Source: Cyathus striatus
Taxonomy: Eukaryota > Basidiomycota > Agaricomycetes > Agaricales > Nidulariaceae
Direction of reading: 5' to 3'
Assembly (NCBI GenBank): GCA_025738555.1
Contig: JAOVFP010000024.1
Coordinates: 1,302,001-1,366,000 of the forward strand
DNA length: 64,000 nucleotides
The notes below the pieces were generated by a model. It had not been told where the DNA came from, did no database searches, and worked only from the letters and a program-made list of their open reading frames with translations. The position numbers and the translations under genes were made by a program. Below, piece after piece: positions 51,841-63,430 of the stretch; position 1 is the first letter of the stretch; each line of letters opens with the position of its first letter.

Positions 51841-53744
51841 TCAACCCTCTTGCCTTCATCTGTCGGCATTGGGATATTAACATAAAACCAAAACTTCGGA
51901 ACGATAGTTGTAACAGGTGAAAACCCTCACGGGCCACAACTTACAACATGTCCGTTCCGGATTCCTGAATGGCGGGGTGAGGGTCGTGGAGGAATGTGTA
52001 AAACTCAATTGAGGCGGGGTAGAGCTTCAACCAATGTGTACATAGTAAACCCTGAGAACTGCCGTCAACTCAAACGGCTATTACAAGTATGTACCACTTT
52101 ACTAACTATCTTCGGTCTGCACGCGCCCATCACCCAGGCAAATGCAAGGTCCCCGCTCCTCCCTACGCCCTCATAAACGCCCATGCTCGTCACTAGAAGC
52201 AGCGGATGCGGCATCCGGCACGATTGTTCTGCGTATCATATATAAAGTAATGCCCCAAAGGTTGCTCTTATTTCAACGTAATAACAAAATAGGAACGTAA
52301 CGCTGATAAGTAATTGACAAGACCAATTTTTCCATGCTCTTGATTGAGCTCCTTTGGCTCCTCTAACAGCTACATACTACATACTTCATGTACTTAAGTA
52401 AACACGCGTGAAGCTTGAACGATCGCTTACTTCTGCTCTCAGATCTCGCTAGGAGAGAACCTTTGGAGATTCAAATTGTTAGCGAGATCCTTTAGGAAAT
52501 AAATTCGAAGTTCGCCGAATATCTTTTTAAAATGGATGCTATAAGTACTTGTAGTTATTGGAGTTCTGCGATGAAGCTCGAGGGTGAACTGAGTGATATA
52601 CATTATGGCGTCAAGACTGCGACAGAATCTTCTATTAAGATCAATTGGCTCACTGAAGACAATGGGCCAATCGCAGTTTACTTACATTCTCATTATTAAT
52701 TATCTTCAGTAGGTTTGGTTATAAAAGAAACGCTTATTACTGGTCGATTAAAGCCTGCTAATATAGAGAAATCTTTGCGTACGGATGAAGACTAAGTTAT
52801 CCAATAATCTTCCAGTATACTTTCCAGGAACAAATCCCAGACGTGTGCTGCTTGCATTCCACCCCCATAAAGCAGGAGACGAGTAATATGCCGTAAGAAT
52901 CAGATGCAAAAACGCGCAAAACAAGGATTCAGGCGAATTGAAGGTTGTGCTTTCCTCGGATAAGAATCTTGCAAAGTACCGTTTGGGAGCATGAATTCAG
53001 ATAAGAACATGCCGCTGAATAGGTATCTTTACAAAATCAGCGATTTCAGCTGAGCAAAGGAGCGTACTATAACTACATCTCGAAAGAAACACCGAAGTGA
53101 AGTCATCCATCATTGATATTGATTGACAGCAGCTACTTAGATTCAAATGCCGGCGCTCAGCAAACGGCGTGTAACGAGAGAAAGATCTGAAAGGAAGATA
53201 ATTCTCAGAGCATCTCTACTGAATTCTTGAGAAAACAGGATTAGAAATTTAGAATTCTCCGACTTCAGGTCCGCACAGACGTCGAAGCATGAGCACAATT
53301 TAGTAGCACCAGCCTAAGTGTACTTCGTACTGCAATGAAGTGTAGCGCCTATGGTACAACATTAGTAGCACCTGAATTTAAACCTCTGCAAGAACTTGAA
53401 GTTGTGGTAAGACTTTAATATCTTCGCAAGTTTACAAGTGATGATAAAGTTATTATGATTAGTCTAATGATCTGCATTGACGTCCCATGTGTACCGGGGA
53501 ATTATTTTAACCACAACAAAGAATGTGAGAGATACCGGAAGTTGCAAGTGTTTAACGTTTGCGATACTGATTGCTCCGCCTTCGTCGCAGTGATGAATCA
53601 ACTTATAATTATTATAACTTCAACCATATACGTACCACTGAAGGTCAAAAACAAGTCAGCATTGATGCCTGTAGTAGCATACCGTAAAGGTCACTTTCTA
53701 CATATCAAAAAGGACACGACAACGTTGAACGTACTCCACTGCTG
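51841..53744. other. AT-rich gene-free stretch
   Basis: No coding sequence is recognised. A perfect 10-bp inverted repeat, GATCTCGCTA and TAGCGAGATC, lies at about 52442-52489 with a 28-nt loop. The word TTAGTAGCACC occurs twice near 53301 and 53363. The 3' flank of the next gene lies at the right end. Confidence 0.4.
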
Positions 53745-55674
53745 TCACGCTGCAAGTTCATAACTTTCTTTCGACGTTCCAGATTCTAAAACATATCGTT
53801 CCACCACGCCCAGTACCATCGCATACGTCAGTTCATCAATGTCTATTTTCGTGGGCGCGTCCAACACTGATGCCACCTGAGTTTGCGTCTGGTAGTCGCT
53901 TGAAACTGAATCCGGCGCGGCGCTAACGCTTTCAGGCGGCTCAAGGGTGGAATGCATATTCTTCCGGACATCTGAAAAGCAATTCGAATCACTTTGTATA
54001 TAAGTGAAATCAAACATATTCTCATGAAATGGCGGTGGTTTGCAGTTGATCACGATTTCGAACAAAGCATCCAAAATCTTCTTTTCTAACAAAGAATTTA
54101 CATTCTGACCAGTGACATCTAGGATTTCTTATTACTAAAGAAAATCAAACTAAAATGGTCAATGACGAGACTCACCAGCTCTTCTAGAGGGTATATCATA
54201 CGCTAGAGAGTGCAACAAGTTGCAGATATACCAGATGGCATCTTTAGCCGCCAAGCGAGATGCAGCAGCCTCTGTTTCTTCGATGTCAGCTATTTTCTGG
54301 ATAACGGCAGCTTGATTCCTAGATGAGATTCGAAGGATCGTTTCAAGCTCTCTAATTCCTTCTAATATCATGCTGGCTCGCAGGGTTTCGAATTTTGTGA
54401 ATGCAACGTCAGAGGCCAATGCATTTGAATAAGTACTTAAAATATCCTTGGATTGATTCTTCTGAAGTGATTTAAGCCATGTGGTCGATATCGTTTTGGG
54501 GTTTAAGCAGCAGCAAACACTCTGGATAAACGTCAGGACACCGCGCCGTACGTCTACAGCAAGTTTCACGCCTTTTGACGTAGAGTCCAGTGAAGGAATA
54601 TTCATTTGGTTTGAGGAAGACATCTGGTGTAGAGCCCTGATGTAGCTTATAGATAGTGGCAAGAAAGAACGGGCGAGCGTAGTGGTGAGATGCAATAACT
54701 TATCGAAGAAAGTATCAAGAGGGTGAAGTGTAGAATCCGAGCTAGACGTTTCCCCGAAGACAAGCATCAGTATAGCTGTGGTACTTGATAGATGGTAAAC
54801 CACGGGAGATAACATGTTTACGAGCTCTAAATGCGACAAAACAGGATGAATTTTCCCTGAAAGCGGTCCCGCGAGCACAGAAGAAACAGCATCGATGGCT
54901 TTGCAGGCGGAGGAGGAAAGTAAACGCGAGTGGGATCGAGATTGGAGCGCCAAAGAGGTTGAACGGACGAAAGAATCAAGAGCCTTAATCAGACAACCAG
55001 ACTTAATCGCTGAGTAGCCCACATTTATGTGGTCTGGTTTTGTGGGGTAAGACATTGGGAAATGCAGACCAGCATGAGCACCTTACCGGCATGCAATCCT
55101 TTTATAGCGGAACTCAGGTCCTGGATGAGGCGTGGCGTGGCCCTGTCAATTCCTGCGTTTCCCAGTTTCTTTTTTGATCTCTTTTTGCTTTGATCGCAGG
55201 TCAATGAGGAGTCGCCATCGATGTCTTCAGAAGCTTTATCAAGTGCTGAGGATAGCGAGAGCGATTCTGCGACCAAAGGTGAGACAATGAACGATATTTC
55301 CTACTGGTATACACCACTTGTGTGTTCGGCCTCATATTTTAATTCCAAATCTCTAACATTCTGTTCAAGTCGCAGGGCGTAATCTCGCCATGAAGCATTC
55401 AAGCTGGAAGGATGAGAGGCCTGAGACGCGGGAAACCAAGCACATAGATCTAAAGCGTATGCTTAGGAATGTGTCATTAGATGCACACCTATGCATCATC
55501 TAACTTTAGAATTTAAACACTAACCTGTGCAGCTTTGAGTACTTGGCTTAAACTTCAGAGCTGTGAGTGCCTGCGGAAAGACGATGTCGGGAATGAAATA
55601 AGCCGAAAAACAGCGAAAAGTCATACAATTGCAATTCTTATGCGGTCTGACGTAGTTATGTCTTGAGAAGACAT
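53745..55674 (-). CDS. Unrecognised helical protein
   Basis: The exon chain reads well on the minus strand. The start MSSQDITTSDRIRIAI at 55674 is spliced to ALTALKFKPSTQ, then to ASWRDYALRLEQNVRDLELK (short coiled coil), then to SESLSLSSALDKASEDIDGD with a basic patch KKRSKKK. A long exon (about 54170-55060) is almost all predicted helix with many Leu and Ser. The last exon begins DVTGQNVNSLLEKKILDALF and ends KESYELAA, TGA at 53745-53747. Total is about 550 residues, with no membrane segment. The basic cluster could be a nuclear localisation signal. No family is recognised; the helical pattern suggests an ARM/HEAT-like or scaffold protein, which is only a guess. Confidence 0.7.
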
Positions 55675-56140
55675 AATATATGTTAGCCTACGCACATTAC
55701 ATTGGTTAAAACGAGGTTTTAGTGGTTGAGAATCGAGATTTCACGCTGGCACACGTGATAATGCAAAATATGTTTGAAATATATTTAATATTCACAGAGA
55801 AGCAAAATAAATCAATTTATTTATAATATTTCAATGCATGCGGTGTCACTTGTCACTTGTCACTTGTCACACGAGAACGCGATCCGTCACACATCCACCT
55901 GAAATTAAACCGCGACACCGTTTCGCGTTCTCGAAATCCTCCCAAAACAATCACCGGATTTACACTCAAGTTTCAAGGAAATGTTTTGGTGTCATAAGAG
56001 CGAAGAAGATTACACGCGACCGTGTTTATAACATCAAAGGAGATGCAGAAATGAAACATTACAATGACACTACTCAATGTCGTATACATGCACCAACGTT
56101 AAATGAGAAGCTCGGACAATTACATCAAAAAAGACACTGT
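55675..56140. other. Intergenic region with a short tandem repeat
   Basis: A 466-bp gap between two minus-strand genes. It is AT-rich at 55740-55830. A 7-bp tandem repeat lies at 55844-55870. Nothing else is recognised. Confidence 0.4.
55844..55870 (+). repeat. Heptamer tandem repeat (TGTCACT)3.9
   Basis: Three perfect copies and one partial copy of TGTCACT in direct order. It contains GTCAC words that could bind bZIP or GATA-like factors, but function is unknown. Confidence 0.8.
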
Positions 56141-59100
56141 TCAATCCTTACCACGCGACTCTCTGCCTTTCGAATGCATAACCGGCGAGTCTTCCAATAC
56201 TAGCGCCTGTGGCATTCCAAAGGGTCGAGCAGCACCTGGAGATGCCAACAAGCGCGGAGGTTTATGAATATCGGTAATACCTCGTCGTCGAATAGGAGAA
56301 TTGTCATATCCAGGACTGCGATGCAAGATATCGAAATCGGAGCTATGCATAACACCATCACCCTCTTCGAGATCAGAAGTTAGAGATCCAGAGCTTCCCA
56401 TGCCTTTATGACCAACACGTCTCGATGGCGTTTGAAATAAGCCATTCGCCCTCATAGACCACGGGTTATTCTTGGGCGTCGCGAAGGATGTAGGGAAGCG
56501 AATTCCACGTGAGGGGGTAGAGGTCGGGTCAAATGGTGACTCATCTCCGTACACATCATATTCCAGCGACGTCTGAGTGTATACCCTTGGACCTTGGTCA
56601 TGATGTTGCGGCGTGGAAGGTCCATGTCTAGAGGAACCAACCCAAGATGAAGATGAAGATGTGAAGCCAGGATCAAAATCGCGTCGATCAGCCCTAGTTG
56701 GCGTCTTAGGTATCCTCGGTGCAGCCCATGTAGGAGAGTCTTGTAGAGAGGGTTGGTAGAAGGATGGATCGTATGATCGAATCATACGCGGTTCTTCCAT
56801 AGTCGGTACAAAGGTCGGTTCTCTGTGACTAACGGACTCTTCCAGATTCGGTGAGGGTGACCGGCTCTTTTGACAATTTTTGCAATACCACGGGTCCTCT
56901 TCTCGTCCAAGCTCGGCGATATTTTTTATGCCTATACACTGCAAGTGGTACCAAGTTTCACAGCTATCACATTGTACAAGTTCTCGTCCGTCATCTCTTC
57001 CGTTACAGATGCATACAACTTCATCGTCACTGTCGTCCCTCGATTCCCGCTGCCTTCTCTGATGCCGATAAGACAGTGTCCTAACACTTCGCTTAGACAA
57101 CAGGGCGGCCCTAGCATCTGCGGGATCGCTTGGAAAGATGCTCCGCTTCTTCGTATGAGTGGTTCTTGTGTCCACGGGGTACGCGAGTAAAGGGACCATC
57201 TTGCCTCGTCCCATCCTAGGAGGCAATGGCTTGTCAACTTCATCCTCATAAATCATACCCCACTTGGCAGAGGGAAGTACCTCTTCGTCCGCATCTTCCA
57301 CTCTGCTTGTAGAGCCAGTCTCATCATCATCTTCATCGTCTGTGTCGCGATCCAAGAACCTCTCGATCCAACGCATTCTTTCCTCTTCCTCTGCTTTTGC
57401 TAACTCCGCTCTTTCTTCTGTCCTCAGTCTCCATGGAAATTCAGCGTCCGGCCAATTGGGTTTCTCCAAAGGCTCGTCAACATTGGAATCTCCAGTCGCT
57501 CCCTTCCTATCCCTTGAAGCAGGCTCAGAACCCTTTTTCTTGCGTCGGCTGCCAGCTCGTTTCTTCGATGGAGATGGTTCTGGAGTTGCAGGTGAAGCGT
57601 GCTCTTCGTTCGGCACATCCAGTAGAACTCTTCCTTTGCCTTCAAGTTCTACTGGATATAGCTTGAGTTTGACCCCTTCCCTTTGGAAGGACTGGACCGA
57701 AAGGCTTCAAGCCGCTTACGCTTTTTCAACTCCTTTTCGGTCAATGGGGGAGGCTCTTCAACTTCTTCAAGCAAATTAACAATATTGGTGGAGCTAATGC
57801 CGCCGTTTGGAAGTGAAAGCGGCTGCGGTTGACGAACCCATTCGGCGGTTCTCTGTAAAACATTGAGTACCGAAGTGCGACACCCAAAAGAAGAAAGGTA
57901 ACCTACATAACGTCCGTATCCTCCAGCCATCAAACTTTCCTCGAAACTCTCTTCTGATGTCTCTTGAAATAATGTAAGTCTCCGGCCTTTGTGTGGACTC
58001 TCCATAATGCCCACAGGAGGAACTCTATCATTACCATCATTTTCGAGAGACGAAGGATCTGCTTCAGATAGTGCTCGTTTGGCACGTATAAGATAATCAG
58101 GTCGACGGCTTTCTGCGTCGCGGAAATGAGCAAGTCGACTCTCCGCCATAGCCTGGCGAATGCGCTCCATCTCCCCTCCCGCGGAAGACACGACGCCAGC
58201 AGTATTACCTCCTTCTGAAGGGTATAAAGATGGTGTAAGCCCAGAGGATACATTCAATTGATCAGGACGCGAAGGGGGATTGGAAGTTGGAGTCAATACT
58301 ACAGAATCAACTGACATTCCCTGCGATTCTTCAGGAAAATAGACATTTGCATGCAGAGGACTGGAAGTCGGTTTGATATTCCGCTCTGCAACCGCAAGCT
58401 TAGTCATGAAAGGTGAAGATAGTCGATGCGTACGGTCAGAACCTAAAATCGGTGATAATAAACGGGGGGGTGGAGCAAGGGGAGGAACTGCATGTAATAA
58501 AGGAGATTCAAGCTTCACACTACTCAACAAAAGGCATGAAATATCTGGGAATAGATAAAACGTAATAACTCACGAAGACGAAGTGGCGGTCGACGCGACG
58601 AAATCCAATGGTACGGATGTACTGGGGGGATGAATGTAAGCGAGGCTCTATCTCGGTGTGGGATTTACTTACTGAAACTGAGGTGTCGCAGTGGCCGTAA
58701 GTCGTGGTGGCGTGGCGCGAGAAACGTACGGACTATCGAGTAGCTGAGTCGACTGCCCATTTAGATAGCAAAAAACTAACCTAGATTCTGGTGTCATACA
58801 CTGCTGCGACCCGGAGTGAGAGCGAGTTGGAGTTTCTTCGACACTACTGGCAAAGACTCGGTTAGCAAAACTAGCAAACTACAACCAAGCTCACACTTAC
58901 CGTCGCTGTTGTGATGGTAGATGCGATGCAGAAGAAGCTGTTGGTATCGATTGGAATAAACTAGAGGTCGAAGTTACAATAATTTGGAACGCAGCAAACA
59001 TGAAACGTACGGGGACTCTGGGTAGTACGAATGATCTGGTACGTAGCGGCCAAAGCTGTCCGGACTGAAATAAAAAACGACATCAGCTCTTTGTTCAATC

Positions 59101-59458
59101 CTTGCTTTGTATGTAAATGTAATATGTAGAGATAGCGAACTGCCTCACCTTTGAGGTGTGGGCAGATGGCTGTATTGTTTGCTAGAGAATGCCGGAAGCA
59201 ACGGCTGAGGCTGAAGATCTTGCCTTGAAAAAAGGCTTACAAAATGAAACGAGCGGCAAAGCTGCTGGAAACATACCTCGACGCCTGTGTTCCTGCAGCC
59301 TCTGTATTGGTAGCCATGCCACTGATATGGCTGACTTCAGCGTCGAGTGACAACTTTTCTATATGAGACTGTTGTAGTGGCTGAGAAGAAGAGGAGGAAG
59401 GGACAGGAGTGTTGGTTGAAGTTTGAATGGGGTTTTGACCCTGGACGGCGGCAAGCAT
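56141..59458 (-). CDS. PHD-finger protein, probable chromatin reader
   Basis: The start MLAAVQGQNPIQTSTN at 59458 opens a long Ser/Pro/Thr-rich, probably disordered region with several short exons. A long exon (about 57690-58500) includes AEWVRQPQPLSLPNGGISST and EPPPLTEKELKKRKRLEAF. The next block has a charged coiled stretch (ERAELAKAEEEERMRWIERF), an acidic run, GRGKMVPLLAYP and a PHD finger: VCICNGRDDGRELVQCDSCE, WYHLQCIGI, DPWYCKNC (about 56870-57020), with the C4HC3 pattern complete. TGA is at 56141-56143. PHD fingers read histone H3 tails; its targets are unknown. The reading frame changes by one base at about 57650-57690, either through a 41-nt intron or an indel. Divergent to DNMT2 across 283 bp. 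Confidence 0.8.
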
Positions 59459-59741
59459 TTGAAGGGTAGGAATAAATTAGTTCAAAAAGGCGGAGATTGA
59501 TATTTGAAGGGGTTTCGCGAGATGTAAAAGTATGTCGTTATCAGATAGAAAAGCAACTCAGGATGCTGTGAAGTGTAGAGCGTAAAGAGAGAAGAAAAAT
59601 GGTGGATGTCGCGATGGAGGACGACAAGAAGGCAATGATAAAGCCGTCTCCGAAACTCAACCATTCCAACATGTTCTAAATGGGATTATGTAATCACAAC
59701 ACTTACCAGCATTTCAAATTCAGTCTTTTCGCAATTCCGCC
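59459..59741. promoter_or_regulatory. Divergent promoter of the PHD gene and DNMT2
   Basis: 283 bp separate the two start codons. No TATA box or named site is evident. Shared control is inferred from spacing only. Confidence 0.45.
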
Positions 59742-61161
59742 ATGACTGTTAGGGCCCTCGAGTTTTACAGCGGAATAGGTCAGACCACATGAGCATTTGC
59801 CGTTATACATCTAATCACCACTTAGCGCTACAGGTGGCCTGCATAGCGCCTTTTCCAGGAGCAAGGTCGACGGCAGTGTTGTTGCATCCTTCGATTGGGA
59901 TCAAAACGCTTGTCAGGTATACGCAGCTAATTACGATCCGAAAATCATTAAAAAGGTGTTAAACCATTTCAGTCTAGAGTAAATAGGAGCTGACTGTCCT
60001 CCTAGGTAGATATTTCAACATTAGCTGCATCGGATTTAGCTTCGTTACACGCCAATCTATGGCTGTTGTCTCCCGCTTGCCAACCTTACACCGTTTTAAA
60101 TCCCAAGGCAAAGGGTGCATTAGATCCAAGAGCCCAATCTTTTCTCCATCTCATTCAAAATATTCTCCCTGAACTTGCCACTCTGAATGCCCTGCCTTCG
60201 CACCTATTGATGGAGAATGTTGCTGGTTTCGAGGTGCATTCCGTTTAAACATCTGTCGCAGAGCGTGGTTGATACATACCAGGCATATATATTGCTTAAT
60301 CACAAATCCAGACCTCGGCCACTCGGCAAATTGCGCTGTCGATGCTCAAGTCCCTCGGATACATAGTCATTGAATTCTTGCTGACACCTCTGCAATTCGG
60401 AATGCCAAACTCGCGTCTTCGTTACTATGTTCTTGCAAAGAAGGCCCCCTTAAAGTTTGCTAATGTCTCAAATGAAGATAGCAAGAGAGTCTGGCGACAT
60501 ATTCCGGGATCTGGTAATGACTGGATAGATCATCGAGTGGAATGTCTTCATAAACTAGACACGCATTCGTCAAATCTTGACTCATGTTTGCCTGCGCGCC
60601 CTCTCCAGGATTATTTAGATTCCGAATCTAGGAATGTTCATGCAATACCGGACAAAGTTCTTGCAAAATGGGGTAGACTTTTTGACATCGTTCTCCCTTC
60701 TTCTCATAGATCTTGCTGCTTTACGCGTGGTATGATCTTTCTCAGTACTAGGTGATAATCATTTTTATGACGGAGGCATATCAAAGGGTATACACAGTTG
60801 GTTGAGCGTGCAGGTTCAATATTACAAATGAATGCCTCACTAGATGTAAGTGGATTCCACCTACACCTTAAAATATCTTTTATCTCAATCTTTTCAGACT
60901 GCTACAATCTTTGATGAATTCCAGAATGCTCAAAAAGAGAAGCGATCTGATGCTCTTGATATATTGCGGCCTTTGCACTTGAGATACTTTTCTCCTGATG
61001 AGCTACTACGAATATTTGATTTCAACCCTGTCGATATGTCGACTGACTGGAACTTCAAATGGCCTAGTAGTATCACCATCAAGACAAAGTACAAACTGAT
61101 TGGGAATAGTGTCAATGTTCGAGTGATACAAATGTTGATAGACTACCTTTATGAAGAGTAG
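59742..61161 (+). CDS. DNMT2: tRNA (cytosine-5) methyltransferase DNMT2/TRDMT1
   Basis: DNMT2 methylates C38 of tRNA-Asp and some other tRNAs, using a DNA-methyltransferase fold. The start at 59742 gives MTVRALEFYSGIG, spliced to GLHSAF (SAM motif I). Then come VVASFDWDQNACQVYAANY, motif IV LLSPACQPYT with the catalytic Cys (about 60070), motif VI MENVAGFE followed over an intron by TSATRQIALSMLKSLGY, motif VIII LTPLQFGMPNSRLRYYVLAK (about 60380), and motifs IX-X with KLIGNSVNVRVIQML, ending YLYEE with TAG at 61159-61161. The usual PPC of motif IV reads PAC here. The CFT-like region expected between motifs VIII and IX is covered by the middle exons but is weakly conserved. The remaining motifs look intact. 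Confidence 0.93.
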
Positions 61162-61388
61162 TTGTAGCTCCATGATGGTTGGTTTGGAGTGAATAATCAT
61201 AGGATTGACGGCTATGAACATTGTATTAGCTAGTGCTACGAAGGTATTGTACTTGACGTTCCAGTACCACAAAAACATACACAACAAGTGAACAGAGTGG
61301 AATTATACGACACGGTGTGTTCATTCTACATCGGATGTGATCATATACGAAGTCGCAAGCTGAGTGCGCCGAATATATCCGGATCGTT

Positions 61389-63362
61389 TCACTCTTCTTT
61401 CTTCCCTCTTTCCTTGTCTGCAGCTTCCTCCTCCCCTTCCTTTTCTGCTTCCCCGTCTGGAATATGAACAAGCACTACCTTCCTCGTCAACAAATTAAAC
61501 ACATTCCCGAAGACATACGCGATGACAGTGCAAGTGAACACAATGACGTTGTACGGCATGCTGAAGTCGGGCGTGGCCAGGTCTACCAAGAGAGTGGACG
61601 TGTAGAGCCTCCGTGGGACCTTAGCATTCTTTTTCTCGTCTAGGAGCATATTGCCGTATTCTCCGTCTATAATCGTAAATACTGCAGGCGGCAGATCCCA
61701 GCCTCTCTGTGCATCAGGCGGGTGCTCCGTATACCTCAAAAATGCCTTCGTAATCACCATACTAATCTGCACGGTACAATTCGGCGGGAGAACAAGCACA
61801 CTTTGCAGTGTTGTAGGCCGCGAGTGGGGGACTGCTGGTATGTATGTTATGTTGTTTATTATCTCACCTATTAGAAAGTTAATATCAATTTGATATCGAA
61901 TAAGTAATAGTACCGGTATCGACGTTGTTGATGTATGCTTTTAGAGTGTGCAAGTAAAACTGCACAATCCAAGGCATGGTTTCGAGGTACAGCACATGTT
62001 GTATTGTGTCTTGATGGTTTTGGATGAGTAGTTCCAGTTTACCCCGTACTTGGCTTGAGCTCGTCAGTTTCCGACGAACGGAGATGAAGCTGTGAGATTT
62101 ATCTTGTATAGCTACTTGTACTTAGCTATCCGTTTACAGGGAATATAAAGCTGCTTACGATATTGAAAGTTTCCTGCCCAAGTCATTTCTACGTTGAGCG
62201 GTTTAGTTGCTGAGTAAAATAGAGGAATTACGTCAGTGAAATATGTTGGAAGCAAGGGAACCTCACCTGTGTTGACATCGTACCCTATGAAGCTTGCATC
62301 TTGGGAAGTGGGGTCAGGGAATAGAGTATATGCATCAGATGGATGTTCAGGCAATGTGACTAGCACACGACTGGACTGCGCCACCGGGCATGCGTGTTCG
62401 ACTGTCCGGTCGAACAGTGTCTGGAAAGACCAGTCTATCCAAAATATCAACTTTTGGTAGTATAAGGATCAAGATGATCGCTTATACCTCGTATGTTGCT
62501 CTTTGAAATACGCAAAGGGTCAGAAACGGATTGGAACGTCAGCTTTACTTCAATTCCTTCGGTGCGCCAGAGTACATGTACCCCCATGCCGTGCCAGTCC
62601 GCATCGAACACGCGGTGCGGGTTCAGCAGGCTCGCGATACCCGAGAGGGATTTGCACGGGAGGAGTTTTAGGAGGGGCGTTAGGTTCTCTGTGCATACGT
62701 GTTCTGAAGGAAGGGAGGCGTGTCGTATCGCATGTGGGCCTGTTCCCCAATCTGGGAGGATGCCTTCTGGAGAGAAAGAGAGTCCTGGTGCAGTCGTTTG
62801 TTTCTCGTCCATTGAGCCAAGGGACGCGCAGAACAGGCCTGCGAGGGCGTTACGGAGACCATTCCACCGTTCATCGATACTGTGAAGTGTTAAGGAAGGA
62901 TTGGGGCGGTAGGGGTAAGATGTACCTGGTAGAAGCACCGTCCCCCATCCATGCCCATAGTTCCGCGCCTGTTGCGATACCTTGTTCCTCTGGTATCCCC
63001 CAGCGGTCGTAGTCCCAGTTCCCCGCGTTGAGCGTCAGATGCAGTTCAGTGATGGCATATTCTCGTAGGATTTGACCTAAGGCAAGGGGAAAGAGTGTAT
63101 AATGCTGTGCTGTGGCGTTGTAAGTAGGATTTCTACTGTGCAACGAGTAGGACATACATTCGTCCCCAGAGCCTAGAGTCGCAGGGTTGCGTGGCGATGC
63201 GCCCTTCAAGAGCGTTTTGAATGCAAAGCGCGACGCGACTCTGCCATCCGGGAGCGGTCTTAGAGATAGTTCCTCATCAAATTGTTCGTCGAGTCTTGCC
63301 CAGGAATGCGAACAGAGGCTGAGTAGAAAGAGTGGCAGGACAAGCATGCTGTGTTTACCCAT
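61389..63362 (-). CDS. GPI16: GPI transamidase component PIG-T (GPI16)
   Basis: PIG-T is an ER-membrane subunit of the complex that attaches GPI anchors to proteins. The start MGKHSMLVLPLFLLSLCSHS at 63362 is a signal peptide. The lumenal part follows with EQFDEELSLRPLPDGRVASR and FAFKT, then LGQILREYAITELHLTLNAG, WDYDRWG, and later NALAGLFCASLGSMDEKQTT and CTENLTPLLKLLPCKSLSGI, all strongly conserved. A single membrane helix lies near the end (YNVIVFTCTVIAYVFGNVFN), followed by a short charged cytosolic tail. TGA is at 61389-61391. It has several N-glycosylation sequons and about eight short introns. The two cysteines in CTEN and LPCK include the one known to link PIG-T to PIG-K. Divergent to the next gene by 68 bp. 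Confidence 0.93.
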
Positions 63363-63430
63363 GTTGTCAATTTCAATTTCATAAATCTACTTGTAATATT
63401 GATTCAAATATTTGCGCGAGGTACTTGAAC
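63363..63430. promoter_or_regulatory. Very short divergent gap between PIG-T and the AFG2-like gene
   Basis: Only 68 bp lie between the two start codons. Core promoter elements must overlap the 5' UTRs or coding starts. No TATA box is seen. Confidence 0.5.

Noticed and set aside
59742..61161. DNMT2 as the enzyme responsible for CpG decay of the chromovirus
   Set aside because: DNMT2 is a tRNA methyltransferase; DNA methylation in basidiomycetes is attributed to DNMT1-type enzymes, so the shared locus is coincidence.
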